A DNA stretch of 41,466 nucleotides from Deltaproteobacteria bacterium (GTDB lineage Bacteria > Desulfobacterota > Desulfobacteria > Desulfobacterales > Desulfobacteraceae): positions 1-41,466 of the forward strand of contig JAADHV010000075.1 in the NCBI GenBank assembly GCA_013151635.1, given 5' to 3'. Below, one piece after another: positions 23,348 through 32,011 of the stretch. A model generated the notes under the pieces. The model had not been told where the DNA came from, searched no databases, and was given only the letters and a program-made list of their open reading frames with translations. Each line of letters starts with the position of its first letter. Positions within the stretch are counted from its first letter, which is position 1. The translations under genes and the position numbers were made by a program.

Positions 23348-24901
23348 CTATACAGGTATATTTCCATGTTTTTTAGCCGGTCTTAACTCTCTTTTTGTAG
23401 ATAAAGCCTCAAGGGCGTCAATAAGGCGGGGCCGTGTTTCAGAAGGCTTGATCACCGCATCCACGTAACCTCTTGCAGCAGCACAATAAGGATTGGAAAA
23501 TTTATCATTATATTCGTCAATTTTCTCTTTGCGCTTTGCCCCCGGATCATCTGCTGCTTTGATTTCCCTTGCATGAATAATATTGGCGGCCCCTTCAGCG
23601 CCCATGACGGCAATCTGGGCACTGGGCCATGCAAAAGCCATATCTGCACCCAGATGTTTTGAACACATGGCAAGATAAGAGCCCCCATAATCTTTTCTTG
23701 TAATCAATAAAAGTTTTGGAACAGTTGCTTCCGAATAACACCATAAAAGTTTTGCGCCATGCCTGATAATACCCCCCCATTCCTGGTTGCTCCCGGGAAG
23801 GTATCCCGGAACATCGGCAATGGTCAGCATGGGGATGTTGAAAGCATCACAAAACCTTATAAACCGTGTGGCCTTATCAGAAGCATCAATATCAAGGCAT
23901 CCTGCCAGGTGATTGGGCTGGTTGGCAATAATGCCAATTGGCCGTCCATTGAGCCTTGCAAAACAGATAACCATATTTTTAGCATAATACTCATGGGGTT
24001 CGAAATATTCCCCGTCATCCATAACGGAAGCTATCACGTCCTTGATATCATAAGCCCTGTTTGGGTTGTCCGGGATGATTGAATTTAAAGATTCATCCAT
24101 ACGCCCCGGATCATCTGTGGGCGGCAGAAAGGGCGGATCTTCCATGTTATTGGACGGCAGGTAGGATAATAATTTTTTCATCTGCAAAACAGCATCCTCA
24201 TCAGATTCACAGGCAAATTGTGCCACGCCTGACTTTTCATTATGAGTCATGGCGCCGCCAAGTTCTTCAAAGGTAATCTCTTCGCCTGTAACAGCTTTAA
24301 TGACATTGGGGCCTGTAATGAACATATAACTTGATTCTTTAACCATGAAAATAAAATCCGTCATGGCAGGTGAGTAAACAGCCCCGCCTGCCGTAGGCCC
24401 CATGATGGCTGAAATCTGCGGTATGACACCCGATGCTGCGGAATTTCTAAAAAAAATCTCACCATATCCTGACAGGGCATCAATCCCTTCCTGGATTCTT
24501 GCACCGCCAGAATCATTCATGCCGATGATGGGAGCCCCGGACTTTAATGCCATATCCATGACCTTACAGATCTTTTTGGCCTGCATTTCTCCCAGAGACC
24601 CTGCCCTTGCCGTAAAATCCTGGGCATAGGCAAATACTATCCTGCCATCCACTTTGCCATGCCCTGTTACAACACCGTCAGCCGGAATCTCCACATTTTC
24701 CATGCCAAAGTTGGTACACCTGTGGGTGACAAACATATCAAGCTCCCTGAAAGTCCCCTTGTCAAACAGGATATCGAGCCTTTCCCTGGCATTGAGTTTT
24801 CCTTTTTCCCGTCGTTTTGCAAGAGCTTTTTCACCACCCATTCCTAAGATTTGCTGTTCTTTTTGTTTTAGTTCCCGGATATTGTCAGATGTGACTCCCA
24901 T
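23348..24901 (-). CDS. Methylmalonyl/propionyl-CoA carboxyltransferase subunit
   Basis: A 517-residue acyl-CoA carboxyltransferase with tandem crotonase folds. N-terminal signatures are RERLDILFDKGTF, DSGGARIQEG and MGPTAGGAVYSPAMTDF. The C-terminal half has NQPNHLAGCLDIDASDKATR and the GAEGAANIIHAREI segment. It matches the 12S subunit of transcarboxylase, MmdA or PccB. Together with the PycB-like gene it probably moves the carboxyl group of methylmalonyl-CoA to pyruvate via biotin, giving propionyl-CoA and oxaloacetate or the reverse. The direction is unknown. It lies 18 bases before the small subunit gene. Confidence 0.93.
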   Translation of the reverse strand: MGVTSDNIRELKQKEQQILGMGGEKALAKRREKGKLNARERLDILFDKGTFRELDMFVTHRCTNFGMENVEIPADGVVTGHGKVDGRIVFAYAQDFTARAGSLGEMQAKKICKVMDMALKSGAPIIGMNDSGGARIQEGIDALSGYGEIFFRNSAASGVIPQISAIMGPTAGGAVYSPAMTDFIFMVKESSYMFITGPNVIKAVTGEEITFEELGGAMTHNEKSGVAQFACESDEDAVLQMKKLLSYLPSNNMEDPPFLPPTDDPGRMDESLNSIIPDNPNRAYDIKDVIASVMDDGEYFEPHEYYAKNMVICFARLNGRPIGIIANQPNHLAGCLDIDASDKATRFIRFCDAFNIPMLTIADVPGYLPGSNQEWGGIIRHGAKLLWCYSEATVPKLLLITRKDYGGSYLAMCSKHLGADMAFAWPSAQIAVMGAEGAANIIHAREIKAADDPGAKRKEKIDEYNDKFSNPYCAAARGYVDAVIKPSETRPRLIDALEALSTKRELRPAKKHGNIPV

Positions 24902-24923
24902 AGCACAAACCCTTTCTTATTAT

Positions 24924-25682
24924 TTATCCATTATTTTGTTTTTTCATACTGAAACGCCATGCACAAAACCATCCTTCCGGATGAGCATCCGGCGGACACC
25001 CGATACATTCGGTCTTAATCCTTTTATCAATCGCCCCTGCAAAATATGCATACTCAACCAGTCCTGCGGATTTGCAAGGGTAATCATCCAGTTCCTTTCT
25101 TTTTCTTGCCAACTGCACCCTGCAGCCATTCATCTGGAATACAAAACTTTCAGGCCCCTCGTCAACAACAGATTGCTCATTAATTAATGAATACATCCTG
25201 AAATTCAAGGCTTTTTTCAACCCCTTGAGCCCGCAATTGTCATCAAGCTTTAAAAACTTTTTAACGGCAAAGGCTTCATACGGGGAAAACTGGGCCCAGC
25301 ATGAATCATTACACCGCTTGGCATCATTCATTCCACTATCAAATTCAACAGCCTGAAACCACACACCGTCATTTGCCAGCCAGTTCTTTGCCACAGCCCC
25401 CATAAGAGCTTCAAGTTTTTCACCTTCCATTTCCAAAAGGGCCTTGGGCAAACCGTCCTGGAGCTTGAAGCCTAATATGTCTGCAAATCTTTTTAATCCA
25501 ATTGAAACACTTTTTTTTGTTGTTTTCTCAAGGACCTCCAAAGCCTTGTCCATGCCCATCTGGTGCCTGACTTCAGTGAACCAAAAACCATAGTGAACTA
25601 CAATTCTTATCAGCATGTCAACAATTAACTTTGTTTTTAAAGTATTATCCAGGCTTGAAGGATCACAATTTTTATTTTCCAT
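24924..25682 (-). CDS. DUF6125 family protein
   Basis: A 252-residue protein of a family common in anaerobes and without known activity. The diagnostic C-terminal block is GLVEYAYFAGAIDKRI then TECIGCPPDAHPEGWFCAW, with several conserved Cys and His that could bind a metal. An upstream Cys pair (RCNDSCW, near residue 124) is also conserved-looking. The N-terminal half is helical and weakly resembles the L-2-amino-thiazoline-4-carboxylate hydrolase fold. It is the first gene of the carboxyltransferase operon, 22 bases upstream of the 12S-like gene, so a link to that pathway is possible. AAGGAAG precedes ATG 25682. Confidence 0.7.
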   Translation of the reverse strand: MENKNCDPSSLDNTLKTKLIVDMLIRIVVHYGFWFTEVRHQMGMDKALEVLEKTTKKSVSIGLKRFADILGFKLQDGLPKALLEMEGEKLEALMGAVAKNWLANDGVWFQAVEFDSGMNDAKRCNDSCWAQFSPYEAFAVKKFLKLDDNCGLKGLKKALNFRMYSLINEQSVVDEGPESFVFQMNGCRVQLARKRKELDDYPCKSAGLVEYAYFAGAIDKRIKTECIGCPPDAHPEGWFCAWRFSMKKQNNG

Positions 25683-25754
25683 CGGTTGGCTTCCTTTTTA
25701 AATAACTGCCACGGGCAGACCTGGTATTTCACCAGAGTTTGCCCACAATAAAAC

Positions 25755-25858
25755 ATGAAAGTCCTGATTTGGATTGCAAAGACTTTCATATTAAATTTTA
25801 ATATGATAATAGCTTTATACGTTCTGCCAACATTAATCAAAGGCAAGTTTATTGTCAA
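25755..25858 (-). promoter_or_regulatory. Promoter and double-dyad operator of the carboxyltransferase operon
   Basis: On the minus strand TTGGCA (25830-25825) and TATCAT (25808-25803), 16 bases apart, form a plausible promoter. TTGACA (25858-25853) with ACATTA-complement 17 bases on is an alternative. Overlapping the -10 and start is the dyad CATATTAAA/TTTAATATG (25787-25795, 25797-25805). A second dyad, ATGAAAGTC/GACTTTCAT (25755-25763, 25781-25789), shares bases with it. Two overlapping palindromes at the start site imply repression by one or two unknown regulators. The rest of 25683-25981 is AT-rich without a gene. Confidence 0.45.
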
Positions 25859-25981
25859 TATTTAATTACAATATAGCTGTATTAAAGCCAGTTAACCATT
25901 GAATTAATAAAAAAAATATTCTATCTTAGATTAAGGATAAGCTTTTTTAAAAGAATAAAAATTTTACCGGGGTCAAGAAAA

Positions 25982-26254
25982 ATGAGTGTAAAAATACATA
26001 TACATGTTACCCATCGCAGGCACACTGACGGCAAAAAAACAATCAAAGTTGAAGGGAGCTTTGTCGGCGAAGCATTAAATAATTTTATTGCCCTTTACCC
26101 AGGCATGAAAAATGAAATCTTCGATAAAAAAGGAGAATTGCTGCATTATATTGAAATATATTTAAACAAGGAAAGCGCTTACCCTGGAGAACTTGAAAGA
26201 AAATTAAAACATGGTGACGATATCCAGATTATTACTTTTCTTGCCGGTGGCTGA
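25982..26254 (+). CDS. MoaD/ThiS-family ubiquitin-like sulfur carrier
   Basis: A 90-residue beta-grasp protein ending in AGG, the C-terminal di-glycine that is adenylated and thiocarboxylated in MoaD/ThiS sulfur carriers. The internal EIYLNKE and HGDDIQIITFLAGG are typical. No MoeB/ThiF-type activating enzyme lies nearby, so the partner must be elsewhere. It could serve molybdopterin, tungstopterin or another sulfur transfer. The start has only a weak upstream site. The next 140 bases are non-coding. Confidence 0.85.
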   Translation: MSVKIHIHVTHRRHTDGKKTIKVEGSFVGEALNNFIALYPGMKNEIFDKKGELLHYIEIYLNKESAYPGELERKLKHGDDIQIITFLAGG

Positions 26255-26394
26255 TTTTTTTAATAATTTACGGGCACATCACCGCCTGCAAGCTGTGATA
26301 CGGCTTTTGGTCTTGATTTTGGCAAAGATAGACGTTAAGATTAAAATAATAATAATTTTAAGCCTTAGACTTCAAATGATCAGAAGGCGGGTTA

Positions 26395-27138
26395 ATGGAA
26401 GCTTTTTACCTTCATAAAGTACTTGTTGTTGACGACGATGAGCAGGTTGGAAAAACCATTGACCGCATTCTTAAAACTGAAAAAATCGAGTGCATTTTTA
26501 CAAACTCTGGTGAATCAGCGCTCAAGGAAATAGAAAAAACAAAAAAGCCTTTCTCTATAATAATTGCAGATCAGCGGCTTGACGGCATGAAAGGGACAAG
26601 GTTCCTTGAGCATGCAAAAAAACTCTTCCCTGACACTATCCGTTTTTTGATGACTGCCTATTCAGAAATGGAAACCCTTATTCATGCCGTTAATAAAGGA
26701 TCAATTCAAAAGTATATTGTCAAGCCGTGGGAACACGATGATCTTGTAAAAGCCATAAGATCGGGTATTAAACTTTATGAATTGTTCCTGGACAATGAAA
26801 AGCTTTTAAACCTTGCTAAAAAGCAAAATGCAAAATTATATGAGCTCAGTTGCAAGCTGGTCGAGGCCACACAAACCCATAATAAAAAAATCCAGGAACT
26901 TGAATGTGACATTGAAATAATTGAAAAAGAGATCAAGAATTTTCTTTCCCTGCCATCAGCCAATCATGACGCGATTACAGATGAGATCGAAACCAGCGTG
27001 AAACAGGATAATGGTATTGATTCAAAAAAAATCCAGGCCCTTTTTTCACACACAGTTAAGGCCCTTTATGACCGGTTCAGTGAACTGGCCAATCAAAACG
27101 GCTTTGAAATGCCTGTTATTGAGGGTGAGATCAAATGA
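26395..27138 (+). CDS. Response regulator with coiled-coil output
   Basis: A 247-residue protein. Residues 7-125 are a CheY-like receiver with the acid pocket Asp13-Asp15 (VVDDDE), the phosphoacceptor Asp59 (IIADQRLDGM), Thr/Ser in LMTAYSE and the Lys in YIVKPWEHDD. The RpfG/HD-GYP-associated look of the receiver is not followed by an HD-GYP, GGDEF or DNA-binding domain. Instead residues 135-190 are predicted coiled coil and the rest is acidic helix. Output is therefore through protein contacts. It overlaps by 4 bases the FapA gene, which begins with a degenerate receiver. Confidence 0.88.
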   Translation: MEAFYLHKVLVVDDDEQVGKTIDRILKTEKIECIFTNSGESALKEIEKTKKPFSIIIADQRLDGMKGTRFLEHAKKLFPDTIRFLMTAYSEMETLIHAVNKGSIQKYIVKPWEHDDLVKAIRSGIKLYELFLDNEKLLNLAKKQNAKLYELSCKLVEATQTHNKKIQELECDIEIIEKEIKNFLSLPSANHDAITDEIETSVKQDNGIDSKKIQALFSHTVKALYDRFSELANQNGFEMPVIEGEIK

Positions 27139-29573
27139 TAAGGAAACAAAAGCCAAAAGTCATTATCCTTGAAAGCAATGATGAGCTTCGTAATCACGCT
27201 GGCTCCATCTTATCAAAAGAGGGATGGCAGGTAAGGTGTGAACATGTCTCCAAAGATGCGCTTGACACACTTGCCCAATCTAAAAATACACGGTTCGCCC
27301 TGTTTATCACTAATTTCAAACTTCCAAAAATGGAAGGTGATGATATTTTGCAAAAGGTGAAATCAATTTCGCCGCTAACACAGAGGATGCTGATGGTACC
27401 TGCTAACAAACCAGACACCCTGATCAGTGTCATTAACAAAGCCGGAGTTAATGCCTGCATCACATCTCCTTTCAAGGATGAAGACCTGGTAAACCAGGCT
27501 AAGCATTGTTTTAAAAAATTCAAGCATGCATTAAAAAGACAGCAGCTTAAAAGGGTAAGCGCCCACCAGAACAAACAAATGCTGAAAATTGCACAGAGAC
27601 TCAAAAAAAAAGATGATGTTTATAAACATCTTATTGATAAGAAAAATGCTGAAAAACTTGCTCTGGAATCAAAAAAAAGAAGCGCTGAAAATTTAAATGC
27701 TTTAAACGCCAATACATGCATCTCAAACCTGATGGACAAAAAAGCTATAGAGCCTGCCCCTGATACTTTTAAAAAAGAATTTATAACTATCTGCAAAACC
27801 ATACAGGACCTGTTTGACCAGGTTATAACCCGGCACCGTACAGACTCCTTAAACCTTAATTTAAAAGAAATCCTGGATACGGTAAAAAAAGACGATGAAC
27901 CCTCTTCACAAAAACTTATAGAGAAAATCATTAAAGCCGCCCTCACCCGTACGATTGATAAAGCAGCTCCAATACCCGTCAGTTCTCCTGAAAATGAAGA
28001 TACCGCTGTAAAAGGAACACAGGACCTTCTTGATGACTACTTTGAAATTTCAATATCAAAAAACCAGATAAAAGCATATATCAAAAAAATCAAAGAGCCT
28101 GGCGACAACTTCCCTGCACCCGGTCTTTCAGATATTCTTGACCTTTTGATACAAAAACAGGTTTCCTATGGCATCCTCGATGATCAGGCCATTGAAACCT
28201 GGATATCAAAATCATTTGTTAAAAAAATCATTATAGCAGAAGGTGAAGAGCAGGTTCCCGGGCGCGATGGCGAGATAAATTTTAATTTTGAAACCGATTT
28301 CACAAATCCGGGAAAAATAAGTGAGGACGGCAGCATTGACTTCAGGGAAAGGGGAGATATCCCTTACGTAAGCAAAGGAGAACTGCTGGCGGTCAAGACA
28401 ATGCCCAAAAAAGGCAGACCCGGCATAACTGTTTCAGGCACTCCCATTCCGGTTAATGAGGCAGTTGACCCTGTTTTCGTTGCAGGTACTGGTACTGAAA
28501 TCTCGGAAGACGGCCTTCAAATTCATGCTGCCATTGACGGCCAGCCCCACCTTGATGCCCTTGGTACGATCTCGGTCAACCCGGAACTTATGATCCCAGG
28601 TGATGTTGACTTTGAAACCGGCAATATTGATTTTAAGGGAAATATCGTTGTCAAAGGCATGATCAAGGAAGGTTTCACGGTAAAGGGCATAAACCTGACA
28701 GTCCAGGAGGTAGAAGGGGCTGTGATTGATTTATCCGGCGATTTAAAGGTTTGTGCGGGAATAACAGAATCAAAAATTTCCACCCAGGGAAATATTTATG
28801 CAAAATTTATCAATCATTCAAATATCATGGGATTCGGGGACCTGACAGTATCAAAAGAAATTATTGATTCTAAAATTATGTTAAGCAAAAGCTGCATCAA
28901 CTCAACCGGCCATATTATTTCCTCTGAAATTACTGCAAAAACAGGAATTGAGGCAGGCAAAATCGGCACGCCTTCTTCACAACCCGCCAGGCTTAAAGTG
29001 GGCGTTGACGAACATATTGAGACCCTTAAAACAAAGATGGATAAAGATTTGGAAATATCAGTTGGTAAAACCGGTTTACTAAAGGATGAAATCAAGAGAC
29101 TTGAAGAAAAGGACCAGGAACTCTACCGGAAGATATCAGAAAAAGCCCATATCCAGGATCGTGCCCAGGTGGAAATAAAGAAATTAAAAAGTTCCCCGGC
29201 AGATTCTGAAAAATTAAATGGCATTAAAAAACTGACTCAAAAAGCAAAAGAGGCTGAACAGGAGCTGAACCTGATTTTTGAAACCCAGGATAATATTGCA
29301 AAGGAAATCCAGAGGGCCAGGGATCAAATCAGCATTCTGGAAGAAAAAAATAAAAATATAGTCATAAAAAAGAAAGCATTAAAAGAATTTTCAAAAAAAG
29401 ACAGGCCCCTGCCGGTTATCACGGTTGCAAAAACCATTACCCAGGATTCCATCATAAAAGGCCCGCATTCCGCTATAATTTTAAAAGAAGATGCTTCCCG
29501 GTGTAAAATCCGTGAACTTGCCTTTAAGGAGGAAAATATCCAATTTTATGAAATGAATATCTCAGATCTTTAG
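27135..29573 (+). CDS. FapA (DUF342) protein with degenerate receiver domain
   Basis: An 812-residue protein. Residues 8-125 have the layout of a receiver, but the phosphoacceptor position is Asn60 (FALFITNFKLPKMEGD). The acid pair is Glu-Ser, the Thr position is Val and the switch Lys is Ser, so phosphorylation is unlikely. A helical linker follows. About residues 330-640 form the FapA/DUF342 domain with its beta-helix-like repeats (GDVDFETGNIDFKGNIVVKG). A long coiled coil covers 640-760 with a short strand-rich C-terminus. FapA-type proteins are linked to polymer or surface processes but have no agreed function. It is coupled to the preceding response regulator and converges with the glycosyltransferase, overlapping it by 4 bases. 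Confidence 0.85.
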   Translation: MIRKQKPKVIILESNDELRNHAGSILSKEGWQVRCEHVSKDALDTLAQSKNTRFALFITNFKLPKMEGDDILQKVKSISPLTQRMLMVPANKPDTLISVINKAGVNACITSPFKDEDLVNQAKHCFKKFKHALKRQQLKRVSAHQNKQMLKIAQRLKKKDDVYKHLIDKKNAEKLALESKKRSAENLNALNANTCISNLMDKKAIEPAPDTFKKEFITICKTIQDLFDQVITRHRTDSLNLNLKEILDTVKKDDEPSSQKLIEKIIKAALTRTIDKAAPIPVSSPENEDTAVKGTQDLLDDYFEISISKNQIKAYIKKIKEPGDNFPAPGLSDILDLLIQKQVSYGILDDQAIETWISKSFVKKIIIAEGEEQVPGRDGEINFNFETDFTNPGKISEDGSIDFRERGDIPYVSKGELLAVKTMPKKGRPGITVSGTPIPVNEAVDPVFVAGTGTEISEDGLQIHAAIDGQPHLDALGTISVNPELMIPGDVDFETGNIDFKGNIVVKGMIKEGFTVKGINLTVQEVEGAVIDLSGDLKVCAGITESKISTQGNIYAKFINHSNIMGFGDLTVSKEIIDSKIMLSKSCINSTGHIISSEITAKTGIEAGKIGTPSSQPARLKVGVDEHIETLKTKMDKDLEISVGKTGLLKDEIKRLEEKDQELYRKISEKAHIQDRAQVEIKKLKSSPADSEKLNGIKKLTQKAKEAEQELNLIFETQDNIAKEIQRARDQISILEEKNKNIVIKKKALKEFSKKDRPLPVITVAKTITQDSIIKGPHSAIILKEDASRCKIRELAFKEENIQFYEMNISDL

Positions 29574-30400
29574 ACTGACAGGCCGATACCTAAATAGTAC
29601 TCCCCTTCTTTTTTTCTGCCGCGTTTGAGGCAGCCGTTCCCATAGATGGTACATTTATTTTTTAAAACCTCTTTTGCTTTTTTTTCCTGATCCTCTGTCA
29701 GGGTGTTTGACTTTATAATACCCATTAATGAACGGATCCTGAATTTATCCTGGGAATGAAAGCTTGAAAGCTGATCTTTGTGCCCTCCCCTTTTTATGGT
29801 ATAGGGCTTATCAATAAGAAAAACCGGTATGGTTGAACTGACCCTGAGCCACAAGTCATAATCTTCACAAACCGTAAAAGCCTCATTAAAATATCCTTTA
29901 ATGTCAAACAACTGCCTTCTCATCATGACTGCAGACGGGCTTACAAGGCATAAATTCAATGAGGGTTCAAATATCATCCCGGACGGTTTCTTATGTTTAA
30001 CTTTCGGGTTTACCCTTTTCCCGTTTCTTATCCATATCTCCTGGGTCTGGCAGATCAGGGCCCGGGGATTTTGCAAAAAAAACTTTACCTGGCAGGATAT
30101 TTTGCCTTTATCCCAGACATCATCGGAGTCCAGGAGAGCTATAAATTCTCCCCTGCTTTTTTTTATTCCCGCATTCCTGGCAGCACTGACACCTTTGTTT
30201 TTCTGTGTCAAAACAGTGATTTTATTTTTATATTCTTCAAGCAGGTCTTTTGTATTATCGTAAGACCCGTCATCTATCACAATAAGTTCAATATGAGGAT
30301 AATCCTGGGAAAGGACTGAATCAACGGCATCTTTCAAGATCCAGGCACGGTTAAATGCAGGCAGGATAACACTGACAAGATTTTGATTTTTCTTATTCAT
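29570..30400 (-). CDS. Family 2 glycosyltransferase
   Basis: A GT-A-fold glycosyltransferase of about 276 residues. The N-terminal SVILPAFNRAWILKDAVDSV, the metal-binding LLDSDDVWD and the acceptor-side EDYDLWLRVS are standard GT2 motifs. I prefer ATG 30400 over a TTG at 30466, because family similarity starts at MNKKNQ. No transmembrane helix is seen, so it is cytoplasmic or peripheral. Its sugar and acceptor are unknown. It converges with the FapA gene, their stops overlapping (29570-29573), which may couple or limit their expression. Confidence 0.88.
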   Translation of the reverse strand: MNKKNQNLVSVILPAFNRAWILKDAVDSVLSQDYPHIELIVIDDGSYDNTKDLLEEYKNKITVLTQKNKGVSAARNAGIKKSRGEFIALLDSDDVWDKGKISCQVKFFLQNPRALICQTQEIWIRNGKRVNPKVKHKKPSGMIFEPSLNLCLVSPSAVMMRRQLFDIKGYFNEAFTVCEDYDLWLRVSSTIPVFLIDKPYTIKRGGHKDQLSSFHSQDKFRIRSLMGIIKSNTLTEDQEKKAKEVLKNKCTIYGNGCLKRGRKKEGEYYLGIGLSV

Positions 30401-30641
30401 GACAGCTATATACCATTTAAGTTTTTTTTGGGCAAACAAAGGCAGGTTTTGTTTGTAAAATCTCAAAAAGGCCCAACCATTCCACTTTCTTATAACCTGT
30501 TTTTTTTTCTTGCATTTTCTTATAAAATAAAAAAGAATGAATATGATTCATTTAAACAACTATTATCCTTGACATACTAATTTAAATCACTTAATGAAAG
30601 GCCTTAATTTACAGATATTTATTATCTATTAAGAGGATATT

Positions 30642-30872
30642 ATGGGAAAAGGCAAAACCGTCAAACATTTAATTGACAAAGAATGGTGTAAAGGGTGTGG
30701 AATCTGCATTCACTTCTGTCCCAAAAATGTACTTGAATTTGATAAGCACGACAAGGCGGACGCAGCAAGACCGGAAGATTGCATTGCATGTAAGCTGTGC
30801 GAACTCAGATGCCCTGATTTAGCAATACAAATCATAGAAGACCAGGAAGGGGAAAATGAAAAACAAGAATAA
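30642..30872 (+). CDS. korD: 2-oxoglutarate:ferredoxin oxidoreductase, ferredoxin (delta) subunit
   Basis: A 76-residue bacterial ferredoxin with two 4Fe-4S motifs, CKGCGICIHFCP and CIACKLCELRCP. It carries electrons from the KorABC core. GAGG lies before ATG 30642, and TTGACA at 30569-30574 with an AT-rich -10 could be the promoter. The 3' end overlaps korA by 17 bases. Confidence 0.95.
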   Translation: MGKGKTVKHLIDKEWCKGCGICIHFCPKNVLEFDKHDKADAARPEDCIACKLCELRCPDLAIQIIEDQEGENEKQE

Positions 30873-32010
30873 TATCAGGTTTGTCCAGGGAAATGAAGCC
30901 TGTGTGGAAGGCGCTATCTATGCCGGGATAGATTTTTTCGCAGGATACCCGATTACCCCGTCCACTGAAATAGCTGAGCATCTGGCATCGAGGCTTCCCC
31001 AGAAAGGCGGAAAATTTATCCAGATGGAAGATGAAATTGCTTCCATGGGAGCTGTTATCGGCGCCTCTCTCACAGGGAAAAAGGCCATGACCGCTACGTC
31101 CGGTCCTGGATTCTCCCTTAAACAGGAGGCTTTAGGATATGCCTGCATGGCTGAAATTCCCTGTGTCATTGCAAATGTGCAAAGAGGAGGCCCTTCAACA
31201 GGAAACCCGACCCATGTAAGCCAGGGAGATGTAAACCAGGCAAGGTGGGGAACCCATGGTGATCATGCCATAATTGCGCTCACTGCATCAAATCACCAGG
31301 ATGTGTTCAAAGTAACCGTGGAAGCCTTTAACATGGCCGAAACCTACCGTACCCCGGTGATCCTGCTTTTAGACGAGGTAATAGGCCATATGCGTGAAAA
31401 ACTTGTGATCCCTGAACAAGGAGACATCCCTGTTGTGGAACGTCTTAGAACCTCTGTTAAAAAAGGGGTGGATTATCATCCGTATCTTCCAAGAGAGGAC
31501 GGCAGGCTTCCCATGTCGGATTTCGGAAGTGAACACAGGTATAATGTCACAGGTCTTTTCCATGATATGTGGGGCTTCCCGAATAACAATCCGCAGGTTG
31601 TCAGCGAACTTTTGCGGCACCTTGTGGACAAAATAGAAAGTAATGTCAATGAAATCAGCATGTATAAAGAATACTGGATGGATGATGCCGAATATATCCT
31701 GATATCATATGGATCATCTGCAAGGTCTGCCATTCACATGGCCAAAAACAGGCGATCCAGGGGTGTAAAGATAGGAGTTCTGGAATTACAGACCCTCTGG
31801 CCGTTTCCCGCGGATATGGTAAGGGAAAAATGTGCCGGTGCCAAAGCCATTATTGTTGTGGAAATGAACATGGGCCAGGTGGTAACACAGGTTAAAAATG
31901 CTGTTGACAACCCGGATAATGTTTTTCTTGCAAACAGGGTAGACGGAGAATTGATCACACCTTCAAACATTAAATCCCTTTTAAGAATGATCCAGGGGAA
32001 AGGGGTGTAA
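30856..32010 (+). CDS. korA: 2-oxoglutarate:ferredoxin oxidoreductase, alpha subunit
   Basis: A 384-residue alpha subunit of the 2-oxoacid:ferredoxin oxidoreductase family. GNEACVEGAIYAGIDFFAGYPITPSTE at the N-terminus (given here as two parts: GNEACVEGAIYAG and YPITPSTEIAEHLA) and TSGPGFSLKQEALGYACMAE are the family's pyrimidine-binding and core motifs. The four-gene delta-alpha-beta-gamma order fits 2-oxoglutarate oxidation in the oxidative or reductive TCA cycle with ferredoxin. Confidence 0.95.
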   Translation: MKNKNNIRFVQGNEACVEGAIYAGIDFFAGYPITPSTEIAEHLASRLPQKGGKFIQMEDEIASMGAVIGASLTGKKAMTATSGPGFSLKQEALGYACMAEIPCVIANVQRGGPSTGNPTHVSQGDVNQARWGTHGDHAIIALTASNHQDVFKVTVEAFNMAETYRTPVILLLDEVIGHMREKLVIPEQGDIPVVERLRTSVKKGVDYHPYLPREDGRLPMSDFGSEHRYNVTGLFHDMWGFPNNNPQVVSELLRHLVDKIESNVNEISMYKEYWMDDAEYILISYGSSARSAIHMAKNRRSRGVKIGVLELQTLWPFPADMVREKCAGAKAIIVVEMNMGQVVTQVKNAVDNPDNVFLANRVDGELITPSNIKSLLRMIQGKGV

Positions 32011-32011
32011 C

